Virus record (IMG/VR): IMGVR_UViG_3300031578_000230
Span: 1 to 30,841 of that record
DNA from: a virus
Strand: one strand, 5' to 3'
DNA: 30,841 bases
Part shown: piece by piece, positions 25,789 through 30,841 of the stretch
Position numbering within the stretch: the first letter of the stretch is position 1
How the letters are laid out: every line of letters starts with the position of its first letter
Notes under the pieces: model-generated
What the model saw: only the letters and a program-made list of their open reading frames with translations
Databases searched by the model: none
Told to the model about the DNA's origin: nothing
Program-made: the position numbers and the translations under genes

Positions 25789-26173
25789 ACATTCCTTTGG
25801 TAAAAGTTATTGGTTAGGTGGGACTGTTTGCGTTACCCACAACTACTATACCCTTGCAATCAAATTTACCTATTTTTAATAGTAATATTTGAGGTAATAT
25901 AGTAGTATACTTATCAGCAAGTGCTATTGTTTAACTCGCCTTTTGCGCCGTCTTTTGGCTTCTCTACAGCGTCGCCCTCGATTAGCCTATACCCGACGAT
26001 AAGTTACCTTAACTCTAAGGTCAGTTTGTTCGGTCACAAACCATAACTTTTTTTGGAGAGGAGGAAAATAGTTGATACCTTCCTCCTCTGGTTTATATTA
26101 ACGTCAACGGGGTTGCCATCGACGGAAAGCACGCCCCAATTTAATCATTAGGGATTACCAACATTTTTTATGC
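25789..26173 (-). ncRNA. Candidate structured RNA upstream of terL
   Basis: 385 bases with no convincing ORF, filled by consecutive non-overlapping inverted repeats. From the terminase-distal end they are GGGG..CCCC with TGC/GCA (26109-26137), a perfect 10-bp stem (26057-26066 with 26080-26089), GTTTGT/ACAAAC (26024-26041), CCTTA/TAAGG (26008-26021), GATAAGT/ACTTATC closing a ~95-base domain (25998-26004 with 25909-25915), a 9-bp stem (25842-25850 with 25898-25906) and GTGGG/CCCAC (25818-25840). The central part is more GC-rich than neighbouring genes. It may be a regulatory or virion RNA, a terL leader, or a packaging-site DNA. No known RNA family was recognised. Confidence 0.45.
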
Positions 26174-26326
26174 CTATTGGCTAGTTGGGTTTTCAGTTTC
26201 ATGCTCTTCTGAAAAAAGCTGTTCTAATTCCTTTTCTTGTTTCTCTGAGTCTAAAAATTCTTTTTCTGTAATTTCCGTTCTATTCTTTCTTAGTTTATCT
26301 CTTTTCGTTTTAATAAATTCATTCAT
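26174..26326 (-). CDS. 50-residue charged helical protein, unknown
   Basis: A small ORF with AAAGGAG eight bases before the ATG. The product is a single predicted helix, basic in the first third (TKRDKLRKNR) and acidic afterwards (EKELEQLFSEEHE). No membrane segment or cysteines. It is the last gene before the gene-free structured stretch and terL. Function unknown; a small DNA/protein-binding or packaging accessory role is only a guess. Confidence 0.65.
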   Translation of the reverse strand: MNEFIKTKRDKLRKNRTEITEKEFLDSEKQEKELEQLFSEEHETENPTSQ

Positions 26327-26407
26327 ACTTTTGTCTCCTTTCTTACTTTACAATAAGCTCCACCAGAATATTGTACGATACCTCCGCACCTCACCGAAGT
26401 TTTTTAT

Positions 26408-26545
26408 TTAACCTAGTTGGAATACTGTCTTAATAACGGTTACAGTACCTTCGCCTATAACACCAGCGACTGTTCCTATACCATTAGCTATGGCTAATAC
26501 TCCGCCACCAACAAATTCCCAACCATTCTGAATTGCTACCCACAT
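26408..26545 (-). CDS. 45-residue hydrophobic glycine-rich peptide
   Basis: A small ORF with AAGGAG eight bases upstream of ATG. The peptide is hydrophobic with regularly spaced glycines (FVGGGVLAIANGIGTVAG, then IGEG) and almost no charge, resembling small membrane-active or GxxxG-associating peptides. It could be a minor membrane peptide, a holin-like or superinfection protein, or a virion peptide injected with DNA. No family was recognised. It lies between the coiled-coil gene at 26624 and the charged 50-residue gene. Confidence 0.65.
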   Translation of the reverse strand: MWVAIQNGWEFVGGGVLAIANGIGTVAGVIGEGTVTVIKTVFQLG

Positions 26546-26623
26546 AAGTTTTTCTCCTTCGTATTGGTTAATATTGACTTTCTATTGCTTCCTTAATAAA
26601 TAAGGACTATCCCGTAAAGCGGT

Positions 26624-27229
26624 TTATCTTAAATTTATTATTTTTTTATTTAATTTATAAGTACCTATCACATTATCTTTGACTATTGAATTATTTAACG
26701 TAAATACTGCTAACGTCTTTGGTACTGAACTAGTATAATTACAATTTATACTATTTATATCAGCAGTTATTTGTTTAGCTACATCGCTTGTACTAAAATT
26801 CATAATATTACTATTATTAGTATAAGTATAGCCACTACCGCTATCACAATAGACCGTATTACTATCAACAGGATATGTTGTTGTATTCCATTCTATATAA
26901 TACGGTTGATACCACGGCGACTGTATTTCTCTTATAACTTCTTTCTCTTTTATAATTATAATAGAAACTTTTTTAGCTAAAGGGTCTTTATCCTGACGTT
27001 CTTTAATTCTCTCTAGCTTTCCTGCTTTCAAATCATCAATATCTAATTTGAGGATTTTTAGCTTTTCTTCTATATCGCCTTTTTTCTCTTTTAACTTTTC
27101 AATCTCTAGTAAAGTTTTCTTTACTATTTCTTTAACTTCTCCCACTTGTTTATCGTGGTCTTTTTGCTTCTGTTCTTCGATTTCTTTTTGGGCTAAATCG
27201 AACGCCTGCTTTACGTCTTTTTCGTTCAT
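26624..27229 (-). CDS. Coiled-coil protein with C-terminal beta domain, unknown
   Basis: 201 residues. Residues ~1-90 form a long, highly charged coiled coil (AQKEIEEQKQKDHDKQ, LEIEKLKEKKGDIEEKLK). A short hydrophobic strand VSIIIIKEKEV follows (about 89-99), then an aromatic SPWYQPYYIEW motif and a Ser/Thr/Asn-rich C-terminal domain. No family was recognised; the stalk-plus-head layout suggests an oligomeric virion or surface protein. The ribosome-binding site AAAAGGAG is partly inside a hairpin (27233-27259), so translation may be regulated. Confidence 0.75.
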   Translation of the reverse strand: MNEKDVKQAFDLAQKEIEEQKQKDHDKQVGEVKEIVKKTLLEIEKLKEKKGDIEEKLKILKLDIDDLKAGKLERIKERQDKDPLAKKVSIIIIKEKEVIREIQSPWYQPYYIEWNTTTYPVDSNTVYCDSGSGYTYTNNSNIMNFSTSDVAKQITADINSINCNYTSSVPKTLAVFTLNNSIVKDNVIGTYKLNKKIINLR

Positions 27230-27232
27230 TTT

Positions 27233-27259
27233 GCTATCTCCTTTTGCTTACGAGATAGC
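27233..27259 (-). promoter_or_regulatory. Hairpin overlapping a ribosome-binding site
   Basis: GCTATCTC and GAGATAGC form a perfect 8-bp stem with an 11-base loop, three bases before the start codon at 27229. The AAGGAG ribosome-binding site (27238-27243) is half in the loop and half in the stem, so folding would hinder initiation. The hairpin occupies the 37-base spacer after the 86-residue protein gene. Confidence 0.6.
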
Positions 27260-27266
27260 CCTTATC

Positions 27267-27527
27267 TTAATTTAACCAGATGTAAGCAACAACAGCAGTT
27301 GCTACTGTACAACTTAGTCCTGTAAATGATTTTCCTGATAATACTGGTGCTGGTGAATTAGTATTTAAGGCTAATACTACATTTCCCGCTCCATCTGTAA
27401 GTGTTAATGCCCACGTAGCGTTAGTAGGCGCAATTGTTATACCAGATATTTTAACTGTTTTATCTGCTGCAAATACTGCTCCTGTAGTATTAACTGTTGC
27501 AACCTGTCCTGTTACTGAATTAGCCAT
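27267..27527 (-). CDS. Small beta protein, possible capsid decoration or head fibre subunit
   Basis: 86 residues, small, Ala/Thr/Val/Asn-rich and nearly free of charge, with alternating strands (KTVKISGITIAPTNATWALT, GNVVLALNTNSPAPVLSG, CTVATAVVAYIWLN). It resembles compact, abundant virion surface proteins. AGGAG lies eight bases before ATG. It is separated from the main head genes by the terminase region. No recognised family; the decoration role is inference from composition. Confidence 0.7.
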   Translation of the reverse strand: MANSVTGQVATVNTTGAVFAADKTVKISGITIAPTNATWALTLTDGAGNVVLALNTNSPAPVLSGKSFTGLSCTVATAVVAYIWLN

Positions 27528-27536
27528 TATATACTC

Positions 27537-27761
27537 CTATTTCTTTTTTAACTTAATATTCCCTTTTACGGTAAATATTTGATATTCCTGTAAGTCTTCA
27601 TTCCAAGTGTCGTCATCAATCATACCATCTTTATCGCTTTTATAATGAGCATAAACTCCTTTTTCATCGTCAGCCCATTGAACTAAAGAAAGCCTTTTAT
27701 TGGTATCCAGATTAACAACTTCCCAATTCATAGCATCAACATCATCTTTATGTATATACAT
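27537..27761 (-). CDS. 74-residue acidic protein, unknown
   Basis: 74 residues, alternating strands and acidic loops (MNWEVVNLDTNKRLSLVQWA, KGVYAHYKSDKDGMIDDD, EYQIFTVKGNIKLKKK), likely a small beta-sheet protein. AGGAG lies seven bases upstream of the ATG. It sits eight bases after the HNH gene. No family was recognised. Confidence 0.7.
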   Translation of the reverse strand: MYIHKDDVDAMNWEVVNLDTNKRLSLVQWADDEKGVYAHYKSDKDGMIDDDTWNEDLQEYQIFTVKGNIKLKKK

Positions 27762-27769
27762 ATGAACTC

Positions 27770-28156
27770 CTATTTATTCTTTTTTCCACTTTTGCCCGTT
27801 CCATAACTAGCATCTTCGTCTACGTGACAATCGTGACATAATATCTTTACTAATTTTACATCCCATAATTTCATACACATTCTTGCTTGGGCTAGTGAAG
27901 TTATTTTATACTCAGCCACGATTTCGTCAAATGCGATTAAATGGTGCATGTCCAATTGCTTTATAACGTTATTTTGAGATGATAATTCTCCTATAGCTCC
28001 ATGACAATTCTCGCATTTATTTCCTGCTCTCATAAGAGCAAATGCTCTCTGTTGGCGATATAGGTCAGTATTCTGTATCTGCCTTTTAAACCTTATTGGT
28101 TTACGGAACATATCTTTGTTCCTCATCGGAACTGGTCCACCCATTCCTTTAGGCAT
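27770..28156 (-). CDS. HNH endonuclease
   Basis: 128 residues. The HNH/zinc core runs from CENC (48-51) through LDMHHL (68-73) to CHDCH (107-111): two CxxC pairs bind structural zinc and His71/His72 with His111 contribute the catalytic site. The middle asparagine of the motif is not obvious (KLWDVKLVK). Basic N- and C-termini would bind DNA. HNH proteins beside terminase genes are known to assist genome packaging. The ATG overlaps the end of the upstream gene by eight bases and has GAGGAAG before it. Confidence 0.85.
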   Translation of the reverse strand: MPKGMGGPVPMRNKDMFRKPIRFKRQIQNTDLYRQQRAFALMRAGNKCENCHGAIGELSSQNNVIKQLDMHHLIAFDEIVAEYKITSLAQARMCMKLWDVKLVKILCHDCHVDEDASYGTGKSGKKNK

Positions 28157-29330
28157 TATCTTCCTCTATGTCTTCTTCGCTTTCTTCTTCAATGCTGGTT
28201 CCAACTTCGGTTTCTTCTTCTCTTTCTGCGGACGATTCCTGGTTTTTGCCATCTTCACTTTCTCCTGCTTTGATTTCTCCAGACTCTGGCTCATCTTCAG
28301 CGTCTTTGGCTTGTTGTTCTTTTAGTTTAAGTTCTAACTCTCTTAGATATTTACCTTCGTACTTTCGTATTTCTTTTCTATATTCTGGGTCTGTCATCCA
28401 AAGTGTTTCGATAAGCCAGTCAATATAGTCTGGAGATGAATTTAATACTTCAGCTATTTCTTCTTTAGTTAGTCGTTTCTGTAAATATAACTGCATTAGC
28501 TTTTTATTCGCTAAGAATCTATCTTTAAAGAACGGATGCTTCTGAGGAATCCATTTATCCATTCTTATCTTCAACATAACCATATCACCGCAACTAGGAC
28601 ATACTAGTGAACGTGAGCCCTGATTATCGTCCATCCAAACTTTAAACTTCTCTTTCACGCTTTGTAGTGTCCTAAAGCCGTCACTCTCTTTCTGCTCTTT
28701 TTCTTTACCTATCAAACCCAATCTCTCTTTGTTATTAGCTATTTCCTTGAGATTTTTATGAATACTGTCTACTAGGTTTAGAGGAATCGCAGTAGCTCCC
28801 TGAGCAGTTAATTCGTTCATGACTGATTGAAGTCTATATTGAAGCACTTCTAGATATATTACTGATTTCAGATTGTTTTTATCGCTTATTGTCTTTGGAG
28901 TGAATTCAGTTAAATATGTCTTAGCTAGGTCTTTAGCTAGTGCTCTTTCTTTGGGTTCATCAAATAGCTTTTCAACGCCTAGTTCTTTTAATACTAACCT
29001 TTTAATGACTTCGGCTCTCAGTGTCTTTTCATCACGCTTACCTGATTTAGCTAAGTTCTTAAATTTCTTAGTTTCATTTTTAATCAGGATTTCTTTCTTC
29101 TGAGTCTTTAGTTCTTCATCAGTAAAATTGAGCTTGATTTTCCCAGATTTTGTTTTTTCTATTCCGTCAATATCATTTGGTGTTGATAAATTAAATACTC
29201 GGCTGGGTTCAATTTTTCCTGATTCTATATCTTTCATTTCTTGAACGCTTTTCTCTAATTCTTCAAACTTTTCTTTATCCATACAAATCCTTACGGTGTT
29301 TAGAGTTCTGTCCATATTCTTAGTCTTCAC
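28149..29330 (-). CDS. Helix-turn-helix protein with acidic tail, candidate small terminase
   Basis: 393 residues. Residues 1-230 are mostly charged helices. A single CPSC pair (244-247) is followed by RMDKWIPQKHPFFKDRF, then a helix-turn-helix LTKEEIAEVLNSSPDYIDWL (287-306). Residues ~340-393 are a strongly acidic tail. First gene of the leftward block, next to HNH, so a DNA-recognising small terminase or late regulator fits. The 29330 start is GTG; an ATG at 29315 is an alternative. Neither has a good ribosome-binding site, and a TATAAT just upstream suggests a very short leader. Function is inferred. Confidence 0.65.
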   Translation of the reverse strand: MKTKNMDRTLNTVRICMDKEKFEELEKSVQEMKDIESGKIEPSRVFNLSTPNDIDGIEKTKSGKIKLNFTDEELKTQKKEILIKNETKKFKNLAKSGKRDEKTLRAEVIKRLVLKELGVEKLFDEPKERALAKDLAKTYLTEFTPKTISDKNNLKSVIYLEVLQYRLQSVMNELTAQGATAIPLNLVDSIHKNLKEIANNKERLGLIGKEKEQKESDGFRTLQSVKEKFKVWMDDNQGSRSLVCPSCGDMVMLKIRMDKWIPQKHPFFKDRFLANKKLMQLYLQKRLTKEEIAEVLNSSPDYIDWLIETLWMTDPEYRKEIRKYEGKYLRELELKLKEQQAKDAEDEPESGEIKAGESEDGKNQESSAEREEETEVGTSIEEESEEDIEEDNA

Positions 29331-29335
29331 TATAC

Positions 29336-29341
29336 ATTATA
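29336..29341 (-). promoter_or_regulatory. Possible -10 element for the leftward block
   Basis: Minus-strand TATAAT lies immediately upstream of the GTG at 29330. A TTGATA is found 21 bases further upstream, which is too far for a normal -35. If used, the transcript would start near the GTG and favour the ATG at 29315. Phage-modified polymerase or an activator may be involved. Confidence 0.3.
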
Positions 29342-29462
29342 TGAATACCCTCTGTTATTAAATATCAAAACTCAGAATCAAGCTTGAATTGATAGATGCA
29401 AGGAAGCTGTTTTGAGCAAGCTTAAAGTTAATGATACTAGTAGAAAGCTATAGAAAGTAGGA

Positions 29463-29501
29463 GTGTATATAGGTGTATATAGGTTTAGATAGGTGTCATA
29501 G
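29463..29501 (+). repeat. 10-bp tandem repeats (iteron-like)
   Basis: Two identical copies of GTGTATATAG are followed by GTTTAGATAG and a shortened GTGTCATAG. The 10-base period puts all copies on the same face of the helix, which is typical for binding sites of an initiator or repressor. Confidence 0.7.
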
Positions 29502-29582
29502 ATATATGAGATTTATGATGTCTGTAAACAGTATCAGCTCCCTGTTGTGCTGTGAAAAAAAGTATAAATAGAGAAATCGGTT

Positions 29583-29605
29583 TGATTAAAGGATTTACGG
29601 AAATG
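29583..29605 (+). repeat. Direct repeat copy 1 (TGATTAAAGG..TTACGGA)
   Basis: TGATTAAAGGATTTACGGAA matches the copy at 29686 with two differences in its first 19 bases. An ATG for a 13-codon peptide follows copy 1 but has no counterpart in copy 2. Confidence 0.55.
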
Positions 29606-29685
29606 ATACGCTACGGGGGGTCTGATAGCGTGACAAAAGCTTAGCAAAATGGGTCAGTAAATAAAGTAAAGTATTAAAGTCGTTA

Positions 29686-29708
29686 TGATTAAAGGGCTTA
29701 CGGAGAAA
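29686..29708 (+). repeat. Direct repeat copy 2 (TGATTAAAGG..TTACGGA)
   Basis: TGATTAAAGGGCTTACGGAG is the second copy of the motif at 29583, exactly 103 bases downstream and in the same orientation. No gene follows it. Confidence 0.55.
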
Positions 29709-29853
29709 ATAAGAGAAAAAGAGGGTAGTACGGGCAAATAATCGTATTTATCGTAAGATAGGAGTCCGACGGCAAAAAGCGGAGGCTATGTCGTGAAATG
29801 TATAGTCGGGGGAATAATTAAAATTAATTTATTTTCCAATTCCGAACCCCCCC

Positions 29854-29893
29854 GTGGTACTGGTAGGGGTACTGGTATGGGTACTGGTACCAG
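29854..29893 (+). repeat. Three 12-bp tandem repeats ending in a palindrome
   Basis: Three copies of NNGGTACTGGTA (29854, 29866, 29878) vary only in the first two bases. The last runs into CTGGTACCAG, a perfect 10-bp palindrome at 29884-29893. A 30-base A/T-only tract begins about 12 bases later. This layout resembles iterons beside a DNA-unwinding element. Confidence 0.75.
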
Positions 29894-29981
29894 AAATGTC
29901 AGGCAATAATTATTTATTTTTTATTTTAAAAAAGTGGAAAGTTAAGAAGAAAATAGGCAGTTTATAAGTAGTAAAATAAAG

Positions 29982-30009
29982 TTGACATACACGAAATAAA
30001 TGATATAAT
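29982..30009 (+). promoter_or_regulatory. Consensus extended -10 promoter for the rightward operon
   Basis: TTGACA (29982-29987), a 16-base spacer and TGATATAAT with a perfect TATAAT (30004-30009) plus an extended TG. Transcription would begin near 30016, leaving a ~178-base leader before the first gene. This is the strongest promoter in the window and needs no phage factor, as expected for an early operon. Confidence 0.85.
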
Positions 30010-30015
30010 TAATAG

Positions 30016-30193
30016 GTAACAAGTAACACAGTTCTTTATAAAAAAAGTTTGAAGTAAGACACGCAAGTAAAAGGCACAGCGACTAGGTTTCAAAACCCAA
30101 AGCTAAAGACTTTAAAAGCAAGTCAGAAAAAAACAGTTTAAATAAAAGGTAAAGCGCCTGGTATCTGTCATACACCAAAAGGGAGTGATAGAT
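30016..30193 (+). promoter_or_regulatory. Structured leader with two related hairpin units
   Basis: The leader contains two degenerate copies of the same layout. Unit A (30065-30097) has AGTAAAAGGCACAGCGACT followed by GGTTT/AACC. Unit B (30140-30177) has AATAAAAGGTAAAGCGCCT followed by GTAT/ATAC. No start codon lies between promoter and the gene at 30194. Tandem stem-loops directly after an early promoter recall antitermination or regulator-binding sites; this is inference. Confidence 0.4.
30146..30173 (+). repeat. Left arm of inverted repeat around the gene at 30194
   Basis: AAGGTAAAGCGCCTG and the following 13 bases match, in inverted orientation, 30533-30560. The first 15 bases are perfect and 25 of 28 overall are identical. 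Confidence 0.8.
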
Positions 30194-30514
30194 ATGGAAA
30201 GTAAAAAGGTTATTCCAGAAGGTTATAATTTTAAGGGTGGCTTGAAAGTTTCGGGTAAACCGAGCTGGATAGACAAACTTAAAATCAAATCAGGTGTTGT
30301 TTTTAAAATGCCTGTCAAACCGACACAAGATTATGTTAATACATTGTCTTGTGTTACTTCGGTAGCCGTTAAAGGTTTATCGAAAAGGAAAATGACTTGG
30401 GAAGTTCCCCAGTTAAAAAAACCATTGTACTTCGAACAGGTCGGAGTAAGGAAATTGACTGACGGTCAAAGCCTTCCGTTATTTATTCTAACGGAAGAAA
30501 AGCCGAAAGCATAA
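30194..30514 (+). CDS. First rightward (early) gene, unknown function
   Basis: 106 residues from the ATG at 30194, preceded by GGGAG eight bases upstream; a GTG nine bases earlier is less likely because it overlaps this site. The protein is basic with beta-type segments (YNFKGGLKVSGKPSW, KSGVVFKMPVKP, LPLFILTEEKP) and no cysteine pair or membrane segment. No family was recognised. It is the first gene after the strong promoter, so probably an early host-takeover or regulatory protein. It is bracketed by the inverted repeat 30146/30560. Confidence 0.75.
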   Translation: MESKKVIPEGYNFKGGLKVSGKPSWIDKLKIKSGVVFKMPVKPTQDYVNTLSCVTSVAVKGLSKRKMTWEVPQLKKPLYFEQVGVRKLTDGQSLPLFILTEEKPKA

Positions 30515-30526
30515 TTCTAACTTAAC

Positions 30527-30545
30527 ATAACCGTATGACGGTTAT
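30527..30545 (+). other. Hairpin after the first early gene
   Basis: ATAACCG, a TATGA loop and CGGTTAT form a perfect 7-bp hairpin 12 bases after the stop codon. It partly overlaps the right arm of the inverted repeat, so it competes with long-range pairing to the leader. No T-tract follows, so it is not a standard terminator. Confidence 0.6.
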
Positions 30546-30560
30546 CAGGCGCTTTACCTT
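30533..30560 (-). repeat. Right arm of inverted repeat around the gene at 30194
   Basis: Reads CAGGCGCTTTACCTT on the plus strand at its outer end, the exact complement of 30146-30160; three mismatches occur in the inner 13 bases. It ends eight bases before the ribosome-binding site of the next gene. Confidence 0.8.
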
Positions 30561-30581
30561 AAAAAAAAAGGAGAAAATAAA

Positions 30582-30749
30582 ATGGGTCTAACTTGGAAAG
30601 AGTACGACGAGTTACAGAAGTACGGAAGTAAGACATTTAATTTTACTTGCCCGACTTGTAACTTACCTATGAAGTTTAAAGACGAAGAAATTATTTGTGT
30701 AAGTTGTCAGGCACAACCCGAAGGAGAAAAAGATTATGTATCTATTTGA
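30582..30749 (+). CDS. 55-residue zinc-ribbon protein
   Basis: AAGGAG lies eight bases before the ATG. After a short helix (TWKEYDELQKYG) two knuckles, CPTC (23-26) and CVSC (39-42), form a four-cysteine zinc ribbon separated by a 12-residue hairpin. Such single-ribbon proteins in early operons often bind nucleic acid or RNA polymerase; the target here is unknown. Its last bases overlap the next gene. Confidence 0.75.
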   Translation: MGLTWKEYDELQKYGSKTFNFTCPTCNLPMKFKDEEIICVSCQAQPEGEKDYVSI

Positions 30750-30841
30750 AAAACCTTGTGAGAAAACGCCAGACGAGTTTATGCTAAAGTATGCAACAAA
30801 ACAAATAAGGAAAGCGACGAGGACAAAAGATTATATAGCAG
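30736..30841 (+). CDS. Partial early gene, runs off the right edge
   Basis: An ATG at 30736 with AAGGAG ten bases upstream opens a frame that stays open to the window end (35 codons). The visible part is basic and helical (EKPCEKTPDEFMLKYATK, then IRKATRTKDY). It overlaps the zinc-ribbon gene by 14 bases, as in a compact operon. Function cannot be judged from the fragment. Confidence 0.65.
   Translation, partial: MYLFEKPCEKTPDEFMLKYATKQIRKATRTKDYIA

Larger units (their letters stand above)
29342..29981. other. Divergent control region without genes; origin or operator candidate
   Basis: 640 bases between the leftward and rightward operons with no ORF supported by a ribosome-binding site. 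It contains a TCAAGCTTGA palindrome (29379-29388), a weak rightward promoter-like pair (TTGAGC at 29412, TACTAG at 29435), 10-bp tandem repeats (29463-29501), a 23-base direct repeat pair (29583 and 29686), a CCGAC/GTCGG-closed fold (about 29766-29809), 12-bp tandem repeats (29854-29889) and a 30-base AT-only tract (about 29905-29934). Such a combination is typical of replication origins or complex operators. Confidence 0.5.

Noticed and set aside
25915-26004. 28-codon minus-strand open stretch in the structured region (LIVGYRLIEGD...)
   Set aside because: Looks protein-like, but there is no standard start codon or ribosome-binding site, and its third-position base use is unlike the other genes; the inverted repeats explain the composition better.
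26325-26396. 23-codon GTG frame ending in the ATGA of the next gene
   Set aside because: No ribosome-binding site before the GTG; an internal GGAGG has no suitable start after it.
29604-29645. 13-codon peptide after direct repeat copy 1
   Set aside because: Too short, no counterpart after the second repeat copy, and no sign of conservation can be judged.
29463-29893. CRISPR array
   Set aside because: The tandem repeats are 10-12 bases and directly adjacent with no spacers.

Overview
The window is a continuous piece of an AT-rich tailed double-stranded DNA phage (Caudoviricetes). It has a HK97-style head set, a 1315-residue TP901-type tape measure and hub/fibre genes, and no sheath or contractile baseplate genes, so a long non-contractile (siphovirus-like) tail is most likely. 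Ribosome-binding sites are strong AGGAG types and the one clear promoter is a consensus sigma-70/sigma-A site. The host cannot be named from the sequence. No integrase, tRNA, CRISPR array or insertion sequence was seen.

Almost everything from about 29.3 kb down to 1 is one leftward (minus-strand) late block. In transcription order it holds a helix-turn-helix/zinc-type protein that may be the small terminase, an HNH endonuclease, five small proteins, a gene-free stretch (25789-26173) packed with hairpins, the large terminase, a portal with a ChaB-like C-terminal domain, a fused protease-scaffold, a 319-residue major capsid protein, a 41-residue zinc-ribbon ORF and a head-tail connector. An Ig-like protein, a cupin, a two-gene holin-like pair, head/tail completion proteins, the tail tube, chaperone-like proteins, the tape measure, a small tail protein and a hub with a discoidin domain follow.

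Between hub and fibre lies the most unusual cargo: a pentapeptide-repeat protein, an S-adenosylmethionine decarboxylase-fold protein (SpeD-like) lacking two expected processing residues, and a spermidine-synthase-like protein (SpeE) with its motifs intact. The three are tightly coupled in one virion-gene operon, suggesting polyamine or related amine synthesis late in infection. Fibre genes run off the left edge.

Expression of the late block looks tuned by RNA structure. Major capsid and tail tube genes share an identical translation-start context and each is followed by a strong hairpin. An intrinsic terminator sits between the tail tube and chaperone/tape-measure genes, and a hairpin overlaps the ribosome-binding site of the gene at 27229.

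From 29.3 to 30.2 kb is a divergent control region with 10-bp and 12-bp tandem repeats, an AT-rich tract, repeated motifs and a consensus extended -10 promoter that starts a rightward, probably early, operon. Its first gene is bracketed by a 28-nt imperfect inverted repeat. Two more small genes follow, the last cut by the right edge.
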